Shown in pieces: positions 17,526-26,309 of a stretch of DNA of 64,000 nt (position 1 is the stretch's first letter; the number at the start of each line of letters is the position of its first letter). The notes beneath the pieces are model-generated. The model had not been told where the DNA came from. It saw nothing but the letters and a program-made list of their open reading frames with translations, and did no database searches. The DNA is from Palsa-189 sp963803735. GTDB taxonomy: Bacteria; Acidobacteriota; Terriglobia; Acidiferrales; UBA7541. The stretch covers positions 744,001 through 808,000 of the forward strand of contig CAWDNV010000011.1 of assembly GCA_963803735.1 (NCBI GenBank), read 5' to 3'. A program made the translations under genes and the position numbers.

Positions 17526-19871
17526 TCAATCTCTGCTTGACCTGCCTGTGGCCTGCCGTTGCGCTTCCCGACCGGGAAAGATGTCGTATATGTAGTCGTG
17601 CGCAGCAAGAACAGCCTTGTCCATCGCTACCGCCTCGACCCTACTGACGACTTCTTCGCGCGAAAGATCGAAAATCGCGTCCAGGATTTGCGCGCGTTCC
17701 ACTGGCTTCGCCTGCGCCAAAACGAACAGCACGCGTGCGCTGTGCTGTATGTATTTGGGCGAAAGCAGTTGCCGCTTCAGGAGCTCCATGATGATCGGTG
17801 CCTTGCCGCGGTCGAACCGTCCCGGATCGCCCCGCCGGTCCAGCTCCGCGAAAAACTCGGCCGTCCACTCATTGTGGAATTCCCATAACTTGAGAAATAC
17901 GTCCTTGGTGAACGCCGTTCCGGCTTTCACCTCAAAAGCGTTCACCGCCGGTACCACGCCGTCCCGGGTGAGTTCCGGCCGTTTCAGGTAGCCATCCTTT
18001 GTAATGACCGCGCGATGCTGAAGCAGCGTCCACAGCCAGGACACATCGATGCGGTATGTGGCGAGGTCATTCATGAACCGGAGGGAAAGTTCATAATCAT
18101 CGATGGCCGCGGCGAAATTGCCGTTGAGTATCTGGAAGCCGTAATTCGCCGCCATGTAGAACGCATGTTGGATGCGCTCAATGGTGATCTCCCCTTTGGG
18201 CACGGCGTAGATCGCCTCCCACAGCGGGTGCGTATGTAATTTTTCCGGCGCGTCCAGTTCCTCCTTCCTGATCACCCACGGAGTAATCTTGCCGCTCGCG
18301 CTCAGCAGTCCGCGCGATTGCAGCAGCTGCCGTTCGGCCTCGACGAGGCCGCTGGCGACAGTTGGCATGCGCTTACCCGCTGCCTCCGTCATTTCTGCCG
18401 GCGCATCGAGAATCGTTTGCAGCTCGCTTACGCGCGCGCGCAATGGCGTATTGCCCGCGGCCACATAAGCGGGCTCCGGACTCGCCACCCAACTTTGCCG
18501 GTAGGCATCATAAAGGCGCCCTTTCGCGCATCCCGAAACAATCTCCTCCAGCGTCGGCCGCTCCGTCGGGCCTAGCGCAGCATCAGGTACAAACATGAGT
18601 CCCAGCAGGCGCTCGCGTAATTTATCGATGACCATGGCCCGTAGCGCCAGCGGATTATACTGGGAACGGCCATACGCATCGCTCGGCTGGTAAATCATCA
18701 CCGCGGCCATCCCGCCGATGGGCGCACCTTGGCTCAGTTCGCCGTTTTTCATCCCCGCCATCAGCATGACCAGCGCGTCGTACTTCTGGTACGCGATCAT
18801 GTTCGGGGCGGACATCGTAATCGACTGCGGGTCCGGGAACACGCCCTGCGGATCGTCTTTCCACATTTCGATAATGCTGGCCAGATAATCCCATCGGCCC
18901 ACATTCGTTCCCAGCAGGCGTCGCCGCAAAACCCACGCGATGGCAGGCAGGAACCGGCCCGCGTTTCCCTCTTCGTATAGCACTTTGATCTTGATCGTCC
19001 CAGGTACCGCGCCGATCAACTTTTCCACTCCGGCCAGGAGCTTCTCCACGATCAAAGCTTCCTGCGGCGTTTGAATCTTAGGGATGTAGAAGTACACGCC
19101 TGTCCCCAGCCGCCTCAGCGCGTCGAAATTATTCAACGCCCAGATCAACGTCACCGGGATCAAAGCTGGGACCGGCTGTTCATCAACCGTTATGTAGTCG
19201 TAATGAATGTGAATACTCGGCGGTCGTGCGAACCGCGTCGGCCACCCGCCGGGCGGCTTGGTAATGCTGTACGTTCGCTTCTTTCCTTTTTTGGAAACTT
19301 CGTATGCACGCTCCGCCCAGCGGCCTTCAAAAATCTCCTTGGCGTTTTGCAGGGCCGCAAAAACGCCGACGGGCTGCTTTGCCGGCGTGCCATCGGGCTG
19401 AAAGTGTGGCGGCGAAGCGTCTTCAAAATCGGGCATATTCATCGGCGCCGGGCTATTCAATGCGTTGAAGGCCATGTCCAGCGGATGCCACGGGCCGGTG
19501 AGCTCCAAACCCGGATTGCCCAACGGATGAGCGTCCTTGGGGATGGGCACCTCGTCATTCAAGCGCCAGCTCCAGTCGCTCTTCCGATTGAGAAAGTTGT
19601 CGATCATGCCTTGGACGATCTGCCGAAACGTCCAGAACTTCCCGCTTACGGGATCCTCAAACTTGTCGTCCCAACTTGGCCACGCATACTTCTTGCTGAC
19701 TGGCGCCCGGGATTGCAGAAGTTCGCGGCGAGCGGCTAACGCTGCAGCGATTGCGGGCCGCAACTCGCGCGTAAGCGTGTCGATCGCCTGTTCGACGTCG
19801 ATCGCGTGGCCATTAACCTTCTTGGTCCCAAACAGCTCCGGAAATCCTTTCAGTATGTCGTCACGTATCAT
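17526..19871 (-). CDS. Divergent malate synthase
   Basis: A large (about 780-residue) member of the malate synthase family, which condenses glyoxylate with acetyl-CoA. Family blocks are FYIPKIQTPQEALI and the region LLGTNVGRWDYLASIIEMWKD (about 335-355), matching the classic GLNCGRWDYIFSF block. The usual metal-binding Glu segment IETLPA is replaced by LYEEGNAGRF, and the late GTWVAHP-like motif by RQSWVASPEP. The protein is longer than the A form (about 530) and close to the G form, but does not match the G form motifs I know. Enzyme activity is therefore plausible but unproven. Start 19871 follows GAGGA; ATG 19901 is an alternative. No isocitrate lyase is nearby. Confidence 0.8.
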   Translation of the reverse strand: MIRDDILKGFPELFGTKKVNGHAIDVEQAIDTLTRELRPAIAAALAARRELLQSRAPVSKKYAWPSWDDKFEDPVSGKFWTFRQIVQGMIDNFLNRKSDWSWRLNDEVPIPKDAHPLGNPGLELTGPWHPLDMAFNALNSPAPMNMPDFEDASPPHFQPDGTPAKQPVGVFAALQNAKEIFEGRWAERAYEVSKKGKKRTYSITKPPGGWPTRFARPPSIHIHYDYITVDEQPVPALIPVTLIWALNNFDALRRLGTGVYFYIPKIQTPQEALIVEKLLAGVEKLIGAVPGTIKIKVLYEEGNAGRFLPAIAWVLRRRLLGTNVGRWDYLASIIEMWKDDPQGVFPDPQSITMSAPNMIAYQKYDALVMLMAGMKNGELSQGAPIGGMAAVMIYQPSDAYGRSQYNPLALRAMVIDKLRERLLGLMFVPDAALGPTERPTLEEIVSGCAKGRLYDAYRQSWVASPEPAYVAAGNTPLRARVSELQTILDAPAEMTEAAGKRMPTVASGLVEAERQLLQSRGLLSASGKITPWVIRKEELDAPEKLHTHPLWEAIYAVPKGEITIERIQHAFYMAANYGFQILNGNFAAAIDDYELSLRFMNDLATYRIDVSWLWTLLQHRAVITKDGYLKRPELTRDGVVPAVNAFEVKAGTAFTKDVFLKLWEFHNEWTAEFFAELDRRGDPGRFDRGKAPIIMELLKRQLLSPKYIQHSARVLFVLAQAKPVERAQILDAIFDLSREEVVSRVEAVAMDKAVLAAHDYIYDIFPGREAQRQATGRSSRD

Positions 19872-20117
19872 GCCCAATCCTCGACTAGTCCAATCCGGCA
19901 CCCGCCAGGCGAATTGCGCAAATAGATCACTTCCAGCGCTGAGCCGTCAAGCCGATACATCGGACGGCTGCACTCCACGCCCGATCCTGATAATCTGATG
20001 GCTAGGGCGTCCTCAAGTTCAAAGCGGACAGGAATATTTGGGATTGCCGATTATCCGCGATGCGCTTTGGTTGAATCGAATACTGGAATGTCGTTCTTCA
20101 GCATTCGTTAACAACAG

Positions 20118-22106
20118 ATGAAACTCGCAAACAAAATCTTTTCGTTTGTACTCGTGGTGCTCTTGGCCGCGACCATATATGGCCTGATTCGCACCGGTGG
20201 CGAGCGCGGCATTCCTGGCGCGAATGGGACAACCGCGCCAACCGGCTCTGCGGCTGCCACGCCGGTGGATCAGACGCCCCTGCTAACAGTACAAGCGTTG
20301 GCGACCATGCCGACCAGCGCGGTGGAGCTACCATTCGCCCGCCAGGCTCTGCAGCTTGGGGATCAGGAGATGGATTTGGCGTTCGCTCTGGCCGTGCTCG
20401 ACGTCACGCAGCATCCGCCCGCCATGACCGACAAGGCCAAGGATATACAGGCGCGCTTGCAGAAGGCGAAGGACGCCCTCGCAGCAGACCAGGCGCGCGT
20501 CGCACAGCTTACTGCCGCGGAGGCCAAGGCCAGCGGAGCGCAAAAGGATAAGCTGGACGACCAGCTCAAACTGGCCCAGGCGCAGCTGGAGCTGGACCAG
20601 GACGAAGTGGACGATGGGAAGGAGGAGTTGATCCGCGCCGGGGGCAGTCTACAAGACCGCATTCAGGCGATGTCGCAGGAACACGACGCGGTTTCCAAGG
20701 CCTCGGATGCTACGAACGTGGACGTCAGCGCACCAATCGAGCCACATGGTTTGATTCAACGCTTCCAGCAGTGGTCGGAGCTGCATCGGAAACAGTTGCA
20801 ATTGTGGCGTGCGAAGCAAGAGGCCCTCTCGGCGGCTGCGGCGCTTGCCCTGAAGGACAGCGCTCTTGAGCGCCAGCTTGGCGCGCAGGCCACCGGCGCA
20901 CAGAACGATACGTCAACGGGCCCAGGTGTGGCCGCTGCTCCGCCATCAACGCCCGTTGCCGGTGGAAAGAGCGCTACCCCCGGCACCGCCTCCAGCGCCA
21001 CCCCCACCAGCGCCCCCAGCGGCGAAGCCACGGCGACACTACTGGAAACAACGCAGCGCCGCGCCGCAGACCGCAAGACCCTCGCCACTCTCGCCAAACG
21101 CATCGACAACGAAACCCTGCTCGCCAACACATACGGCCAATGGATCGGCGTGGTCGCGGCCGAACAACGCTCTCTTGTGAATGGAGCGCTGCGCGGCGTC
21201 CTGGTCATTCTGGCGATCGCCTTCATCGCGGTTCTCATTGATTACGCGATTGGAGCGATCATCCGAAAGACCTCCATGGACCGCCGGCAGGTGGCCACGT
21301 TGCGCACGGTCACGCGCGTTACGCTGCAGATTGTGGTCGTGCTTTTGATCCTGCTGGTGATATTCGGGCGGCCCACGCAGCTCGGCACATTCTTGGGGCT
21401 TGCCGGAGCGGGCCTGACGGTCGCGCTGAAGGATTTCATTATCGCCTTCTTCGGCTGGTTCGTGCTGATGGGAAAAAACGGGGTCCGGCTGGGCGACTGG
21501 GTGGAGATTAATGGCGTCACCGGCGAAGTCGTGGAGCTCGGAATGTTTCACACCGTGCTGCTGGAAACCGGAAATTGGACGGACTCAGGCCATCCAACCG
21601 GGCGGCGGGTGACTTTTACAAATGGCTTTGCGGTCGAAGGTCACTATTTCAATTTTTCGACGTCCGGGCAGTGGCTGTGGGATGAGCTGCAAATTGTTTT
21701 GCCTGCCGGACAAAATCCCTATCCCGTCGTCGAGGCCATCCAAAAGATAGTTCTGGAAGCGACCTCGGAAGGCGCGCAGCAGGCCGAGCGGGAATGGAAG
21801 AGTGCGGCCAAATCGCGCGACATTAAGGTCTCGGCGGCGCCCGCGATCAACGTCAAACCCATCATCGGAGGAGTCGAAATTTCCGTGCGTTATGTTACTC
21901 GCGCGAACGAGCGATCTCTATTGCGCGCCAAGCTGAACCATGCCGCGGTGGATCTGCTTGGAGCGCAGCCCCAGTCGGGGCCTATCTCGGTGCCTGACGT
22001 AAGGCATCCGGCCGTGCCGCCCGTTGAAAAATCGGCCGATCAAGCATTGGTTCCGCAGCCTGATTCCGATTCACCAAAGCCTGCGCTCACCTCCAAGTCC
22101 CGCTAG
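20118..22106 (+). CDS. MscS-type mechanosensitive channel with long periplasmic coiled coil
   Basis: A 662-residue small-conductance mechanosensitive channel relative. After an N-terminal membrane helix (about 7-23) comes a long charged region (about 90-330) with coiled-coil stretches rich in Lys/Asp/Gln, then membrane helices near 355-375 and 395-415. The pore helix and beta domain follow (FLGLAGAGLTVALKDFIIAFFGWFVL, then GVRLGDWVEINGVTGEVVELG and RRVTFTNGF). The C-terminal cytoplasmic cage is at about 510-620. It probably opens under membrane tension to release solutes. The extended N-terminal part suggests a larger periplasmic sensor than in plain MscS. Confidence 0.92.
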   Translation: MKLANKIFSFVLVVLLAATIYGLIRTGGERGIPGANGTTAPTGSAAATPVDQTPLLTVQALATMPTSAVELPFARQALQLGDQEMDLAFALAVLDVTQHPPAMTDKAKDIQARLQKAKDALAADQARVAQLTAAEAKASGAQKDKLDDQLKLAQAQLELDQDEVDDGKEELIRAGGSLQDRIQAMSQEHDAVSKASDATNVDVSAPIEPHGLIQRFQQWSELHRKQLQLWRAKQEALSAAAALALKDSALERQLGAQATGAQNDTSTGPGVAAAPPSTPVAGGKSATPGTASSATPTSAPSGEATATLLETTQRRAADRKTLATLAKRIDNETLLANTYGQWIGVVAAEQRSLVNGALRGVLVILAIAFIAVLIDYAIGAIIRKTSMDRRQVATLRTVTRVTLQIVVVLLILLVIFGRPTQLGTFLGLAGAGLTVALKDFIIAFFGWFVLMGKNGVRLGDWVEINGVTGEVVELGMFHTVLLETGNWTDSGHPTGRRVTFTNGFAVEGHYFNFSTSGQWLWDELQIVLPAGQNPYPVVEAIQKIVLEATSEGAQQAEREWKSAAKSRDIKVSAAPAINVKPIIGGVEISVRYVTRANERSLLRAKLNHAAVDLLGAQPQSGPISVPDVRHPAVPPVEKSADQALVPQPDSDSPKPALTSKSR

Positions 22107-22221
22107 AACGGGAATTCGGCAAACCCAAGCGCTGCATATTCCACCACGCGCCGCAGGAACTCTTATTCGGCGGAAAGACCATTGATTCTGAAAAGGCAAA
22201 CTAGAGGGAGAATCAAGAACA

Positions 22222-22989
22222 ATGGTGAACACGAGCAGGCTGTTTAATAAAGTAGCGATAGTAACGGGCGCGTCCAAAGGTATAGGCGGTGGGATTGCAA
22301 CTGCCTTGGGAGCTGCGGGAGCGCGCGTGGCCGTGAACTATTCCTCCGACCGGCAAGGCGCCGAACGCGTCGCTCAGGCGATCACCGGCAACGGAGGCGA
22401 GGCGATCGCGGTCGGGGCCGACGTGTCCAAGGCCGCAGATGTCGCGCGGTTATTCAAAGAAGTGAATTCCGCATTCGGAAGACTGGACATTTTGGTCAAC
22501 AACGCCGGGGTATTCCGCTTCGGCGCCATCGCGGAGATCACAGAAGAGAGCTTTCACCTGCACTACAACATCAACGTTCTCGGGGTGATTCTCACCGTGC
22601 AGGAGGCCATCAAGCGGTTCGGGAACGACGGCGGGAGCATCATCAACCTCAGCTCTATCGTCGGCTCGCATCCGGTGGCGGGAGCCCTGCTGTACGCTTC
22701 CACGAAAGGCGCTATCGAAACCCTGACCAGGGGATTGGCACTCGAGTTGGCGCCGCGCAAGATACGCGTCAACGCCATCGCTCCCGGTCATACAGAAACC
22801 GAAGGCAATGTAGCCGCGGGCACCTTTGAGGGTGGTGCCGGCGCAGTTCTGGCTGGGAAGACGCCGCTCGGCCGCCTGGGTCGCGTCACGGATATCGCCC
22901 CGCTGGCGTTGTTCCTGGCGTCAGACGAATCAGCCTGGATCACCGGAGAGGTCATTCGTGCCGCAGGCGGTCTCGTTGTGGCCACGTGA
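22222..22989 (+). CDS. SDR-family oxidoreductase (3-oxoacyl-ACP reductase-like)
   Basis: A 255-residue classical short-chain dehydrogenase. The cofactor motif TGASKGIGGGIA is at 15-26, NNAG at 93-96, the catalytic Ser at 144-145, Tyr158 and Lys162 (YASTK), and the VNAIAPGHTETEG block after residue 177. Cytoplasmic, probably NADP-dependent. It is followed 71 bases later by a crotonase-fold gene on the same strand and then a broken flavoprotein gene, so these may once have been one catabolic or detoxifying unit. The substrate is unknown. Confidence 0.92.
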   Translation: MVNTSRLFNKVAIVTGASKGIGGGIATALGAAGARVAVNYSSDRQGAERVAQAITGNGGEAIAVGADVSKAADVARLFKEVNSAFGRLDILVNNAGVFRFGAIAEITEESFHLHYNINVLGVILTVQEAIKRFGNDGGSIINLSSIVGSHPVAGALLYASTKGAIETLTRGLALELAPRKIRVNAIAPGHTETEGNVAAGTFEGGAGAVLAGKTPLGRLGRVTDIAPLALFLASDESAWITGEVIRAAGGLVVAT

Positions 22990-23060
22990 GTTCAATGTAC
23001 TGACCTCGCAATAACGCATTCGGGTGAACGCACTCAGAGCAAAACAGAGAGGAGAATACG

Positions 23061-23864
23061 ATGCAAGTTCAGAGTGACTACTTCAATGCTTATCAGAACC
23101 TAAAGCTGACACGAGATGCCAACGGTGTGCTGGTTGCTGAATTCCACACCAACGGCGGGCCGTGCATTATGACCGCGCAATCTCACACGGAATTTGTCGA
23201 TGGGTTCTATCGGATTTCGCAAGATCGAGCGAACAAGATCGTAATCCTTACGGGCGCCGGTGGGGAGTTCATTACTGATGTCGATTGGCCCTCCTTCGGC
23301 AACGCCGCCGATCCCGGCGTTTGGAGCCAGGTTCACGACGAAGGTGTTCAGGTTTTGGAAAACATAGCCAACATACGCGTCCCCGTCATCGCGGCAATCG
23401 AGGGACGTGCCCATGTGCATTCAGACTACGCTCTGCTTGCCAGTGTAATTGTGGCGGCAGATGGCGCGACCTTCCAGGATGTGGCCCACTTCTCCGCGGG
23501 CGTTGCGCCCGGTGACGGAATCTTTACCACGTGGAGTTACCGCGCTGGAGCAGGCCGAGCAGAGGCGTTCCTGCTGAACCCACAGCCGCTGACGGCGCGT
23601 ACGGCGCAGGAATGGGGAGTGGTTGCCGAGGTTGTGCCGAACGGTAAGGCGCTCAGTCGTGCGCGGGAATTGGCTGAGCTGTACTTGAAAGCTCCGGAAG
23701 TGACGCGACGCAACACCCGCGTACACTTCATTCAACCTTTGAAAGAGCGCATTGTGCGGGAAGTCGGTTATGGACTGGCGCTCGAAGGAGCTTCAGCGGC
23801 CGATCTCGTGAAATCAGTGCAAGCCAAGAGCGAACCCGCTGCTCGGAAAGGAACATCCGCATGA
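23061..23864 (+). CDS. Enoyl-CoA hydratase/isomerase (crotonase) family protein
   Basis: A 267-residue crotonase-fold protein with a good ribosome site (GAGAGGAG) before ATG 23061. The fold's first half is seen as ANKIVILTGAGGEFITDVDW and VIAAIEGRAHVHSDYALLAS, where normal hydratases have an oxyanion GGG/GCE-type motif; here it is GRAHVHSDY. The catalytic Glu pair of classical hydratases is not obvious, so it may be a hydrolase-type or non-CoA member. The stop codon overlaps the start of the broken flavoprotein gene (ATGA), showing former translational coupling. Confidence 0.85.
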   Translation: MQVQSDYFNAYQNLKLTRDANGVLVAEFHTNGGPCIMTAQSHTEFVDGFYRISQDRANKIVILTGAGGEFITDVDWPSFGNAADPGVWSQVHDEGVQVLENIANIRVPVIAAIEGRAHVHSDYALLASVIVAADGATFQDVAHFSAGVAPGDGIFTTWSYRAGAGRAEAFLLNPQPLTARTAQEWGVVAEVVPNGKALSRARELAELYLKAPEVTRRNTRVHFIQPLKERIVREVGYGLALEGASAADLVKSVQAKSEPAARKGTSA

Positions 23865-23947
23865 AAAGTACAGAAAACACGTCCTCCACGCAGGCACTTA
23901 AGAAGACGCAGCCGGAAGACTTTGATCTGGTGATCCTCGGCGGGTAG
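23861..23947 (+). pseudogene. N-terminal stub of an FAD-dependent oxidoreductase
   Basis: Twenty-eight codons starting at ATG 23861 inside the crotonase stop codon (ATGA overlap). The last residues EDFDLVILGG are the first strand and the beginning of the GXGXXG dinucleotide motif of pyridine-nucleotide-disulfide oxidoreductases. A TAG then ends it and no frame downstream continues the enzyme; instead repeat-like sequence begins. The break coincides with the left edge of the AT-richer DUF5131/TcmP segment, so a replacement or insertion probably removed the rest of the gene. Confidence 0.7.
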
Positions 23948-24170
23948 GCGGCCGAGGGATCTGCAGTTGGTTGGCTTTCCTTCGGGTGCCGCAGTCCCCC
24001 GCGAGCGTCGAAGGGTCGGTCCTTTGTAGCCCAGGGCGCCCGCGACCGGCGCGAAGGCGCACGCCACAACAAAAAAGTTGCGGGGCCCTGCTTGCCCTGA
24101 GAGGCGTGAGACGAATCGAAGGGCTTGCCCTGAGTCTCGAAGGGGGGATTTTCGCGTCGTTTGTTTTCGC

Positions 24171-24208
24171 TGTCATTCCGAGGAGCATAGCGACGAGGAA
24201 TCTGCTTT
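24171..24208. repeat. Interspersed repeat (TGTCATTCCGAGGAG family), left of TcmP module
   Basis: TGTCATTCCGAGGAGCATAG followed by CGACGAGGAATCTGCT is a common intergenic repeat type in acidobacterial sequence, from memory. A diverged relative is at 26656-26704, on the other side of the module. The surrounding 23948-24233 contains other short reiterated pieces (GTCGAAGGGTCGG, CTTCGGGTGCCGCA) and no gene. Confidence 0.6.
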
Positions 24209-24233
24209 TCCTTTTCGCTTTTTTCTTCGGGTG

Positions 24234-24265
24234 CCGCACCCTCCGCTTTTGAGGGTGCGGTTTTT
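24234..24265 (+). terminator. Rho-independent terminator
   Basis: A ten-base perfect stem CCGCACCCTC/GAGGGTGCGG with a seven-base loop, followed by TTTTT. It lies 105 bases before the DUF5131 gene and would isolate it from upstream transcription. Confidence 0.8.
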
Positions 24266-24320
24266 CTAGCGCATCAATTTGAACTTGTCATCTCGAGGCC
24301 CGCTTGCAGGCGCAACAAAT

Positions 24321-24356
24321 GTCAATATTGACTTAGTGAATAAAAAGCGAATACCT
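24321..24356 (+). promoter_or_regulatory. Promoter region with 12-bp palindrome before DUF5131
   Basis: The perfect palindrome GTCAATATTGAC (24321-24332) overlaps a near-consensus -35 box TTGACT (24328-24333). A weak -10 (TACCTT region) lies about 18 bases on, in an AT-rich stretch. The palindrome is placed where a repressor would block polymerase. Confidence 0.45.
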
Positions 24357-24370
24357 TAAAGGGCCAGAGT

Positions 24371-25219
24371 ATGAGCGACCAATCGAAAATTGAATGGACA
24401 GACGCGACGTGGAACCCAGTGCGCGGGTGCACGAAGGTAAGTCCGGGTTGCAAGCACTGTTACGCGGAGGTTTTCGCCGAGCGATTTCGCGGTGTTGCGG
24501 GCCACGCTTATGAACAGGGCTTTGACCCACGTCTTGTGCCCGAGAAGCTGACACAACCCCTAACATGGCGTGAGCCCCGAATGATCTTCGTGAATTCGAT
24601 GAGCGATCTGTTCCAAGACGGTGTTCCCGACAAGTACATAGCAGCAGTCGTGGAAGTAATGGCAGCAGCAGACTGGCACACTTTCCAAGTGCTGACAAAA
24701 AGATCGAAGCGCATGTATGAGCTACTGCGGTCCCGGCTTAGGCACGCTGCATCACTCCAGAACGTGTGGTGGGGCGTCAGTGTAGAGGATCGGAAGCATG
24801 GGCTCCCACGCATCGAAGATCTGACGAGTACACCTGCAGAAGTGCGGTTTCTTTCAATTGAGCCGCTACTTGAAGATTTAGGAGTTGTTCCTCTCGCGGG
24901 CATTGACTGGGTAATTCTTGGGGGCGAAAGCGGCGCCGGCGCTCGCACAATGGAAGAATCGTGGGCTCTTTCGATCCGGGACCAATGCCGCATTGCTCGG
25001 GTCCCCTTTTTCTTTAAACAATGGGGTGGAATGAATAAAGCTAAGCAAGGCCGACTTTTACGCGGTCGGACATACGACGAATTCCCTTGCTTTAACAGTC
25101 AGGCGGCACCTCCTGACAATGAACGCAGACGACTTCTGAGTACCTTCCTCGGCGTGCAGATGCAGTGGAACCAAAATGGTGGACACAGCTTATCTAAACC
25201 GAGAACAAACTGCCGTTAA
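24371..25219 (+). CDS. DUF5131 (phage Gp37/Gp68-like, three-Cys-motif) protein
   Basis: A 282-residue protein of the DUF5131 family. The diagnostic cluster is CX6CX2C at Cys20, Cys27 and Cys30 within GCTKVSPGCKHCYAE, like an iron-sulfur site in a radical-SAM-type barrel. Other family marks are WREPRMIFVNSMSDLF (about 75-90), FQVLTKRSKRM, WWGVSVED, RFLSIEPLLEDL and VILGGESG, ending FFFKQWGG. Members occur in phages and accessory regions, usually beside TcmP; the reaction is not known to me. Here the TcmP gene starts 44 bases before this gene ends. Composition is more AT-rich than the flanks, which suggests transfer. The ribosome site is weak. Confidence 0.9.
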   Translation: MSDQSKIEWTDATWNPVRGCTKVSPGCKHCYAEVFAERFRGVAGHAYEQGFDPRLVPEKLTQPLTWREPRMIFVNSMSDLFQDGVPDKYIAAVVEVMAAADWHTFQVLTKRSKRMYELLRSRLRHAASLQNVWWGVSVEDRKHGLPRIEDLTSTPAEVRFLSIEPLLEDLGVVPLAGIDWVILGGESGAGARTMEESWALSIRDQCRIARVPFFFKQWGGMNKAKQGRLLRGRTYDEFPCFNSQAAPPDNERRRLLSTFLGVQMQWNQNGGHSLSKPRTNCR

Positions 25220-26309
25220 GCATTTTGTCCTGAGTCGATATCTGGCGGCCGCAACGCGCATTTTGGCACGATCTCAAGATGTGGCGTTTATCGACTGCTG
25301 CTCCGGACCATGGAATGCATCGAAGTCAGATTTCTCCGACACTTCGTTCGGCATTGCCATTGCGCAGATCAGAGAAGCAAAGAATACGCTCAGTGCAGAA
25401 GGCCGGGAATGTCACGTAAGATGTCTATTCATCGAAAAGAATCCAAAATCATATGCCCAGCTTAAATCGTATGCAGACCAGGTCCTCGACATACCCGTTA
25501 GCACATTACATAGCGATTTTAGCGACAAAATCCCCGAGATCATTAAGTTTATAAAAACAAATCCTGGGACATTTCCTTTTGTCTTCATCGATCCCACAGG
25601 TTGGAATGCAATTCGGATCAAGACCATCCTTCCCCTCTTGCAATTCACGCCTGGAGAGGTCCTGATTAACTTCATGACATCCCATATCAGAAGGTTCCTG
25701 GAGGAAGAAGAGAAAGACCTTGCCTCGCTGTTCGAACCGGACTCAATACCAAACGTGACGCACCTTCATGGGCAAGAGAGGGATGAAAGCATCGTATTCC
25801 AGTATGCAGATGCAGTACGTCGCCGGGGGCACTTCAAATACGTTTGTACAGCGGTCGTTCTAAACCCTCTTCAGGATCGCACGCATTTTCACCTGATATA
25901 TGCGACGCGCCATCCGAAAGGAGTCGAGGTCTTCAAAAGCACGGAAAGGAGCGCGGCAGGTTTCATGCTAGGTGCCAGGGCCGAGGCCAAACAACGCTCT
26001 CGGGTGGATAGAACTGGGCAAAAGGAGATGTTCAGCGCAGGACAATACGACGGATCGACATATCAAGACGACTTAAGGACCCGCTACGTTAACATGGCTC
26101 ACGACGCCGTCCGGTCCTACCTCCACAAAAGAAAGTGCATCGAGTATGACGAGGCCTGGGAACTCGCTTTAAGATTTCCATTGGTATGGGAATCCGATCT
26201 CCGGAGTTGGATTCAGAATTGGGGGAGCCGAGTAAAGTTGTTAGGGATGAAACCCAATCAACGAGTTCCGAAGCCTCAAGAGGGAATCCAAGTTCAATTA
26301 TTGACCTGA
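25176..26309 (+). CDS. tcmP: Three-Cys-motif partner protein TcmP
   Basis: A 377-residue protein of the TcmP family, named for its constant pairing with DUF5131. An early block FIDCCSGPW (about 39-47) resembles the glycine-rich first motif of Rossmann methyltransferases, and FVFIDPTGWNAI (about 135) matches the family's DPFGW-type motif, reminiscent of a methyltransferase DPPY. The C-terminal third (about 250-377) is charged with no recognised domain. The gene overlaps DUF5131 by 44 bases in another frame, implying coupled translation and a joint function. SAM-dependent modification is an inference from the motifs only. Confidence 0.88.
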   Translation: MVDTAYLNREQTAVKHFVLSRYLAAATRILARSQDVAFIDCCSGPWNASKSDFSDTSFGIAIAQIREAKNTLSAEGRECHVRCLFIEKNPKSYAQLKSYADQVLDIPVSTLHSDFSDKIPEIIKFIKTNPGTFPFVFIDPTGWNAIRIKTILPLLQFTPGEVLINFMTSHIRRFLEEEEKDLASLFEPDSIPNVTHLHGQERDESIVFQYADAVRRRGHFKYVCTAVVLNPLQDRTHFHLIYATRHPKGVEVFKSTERSAAGFMLGARAEAKQRSRVDRTGQKEMFSAGQYDGSTYQDDLRTRYVNMAHDAVRSYLHKRKCIEYDEAWELALRFPLVWESDLRSWIQNWGSRVKLLGMKPNQRVPKPQEGIQVQLLT

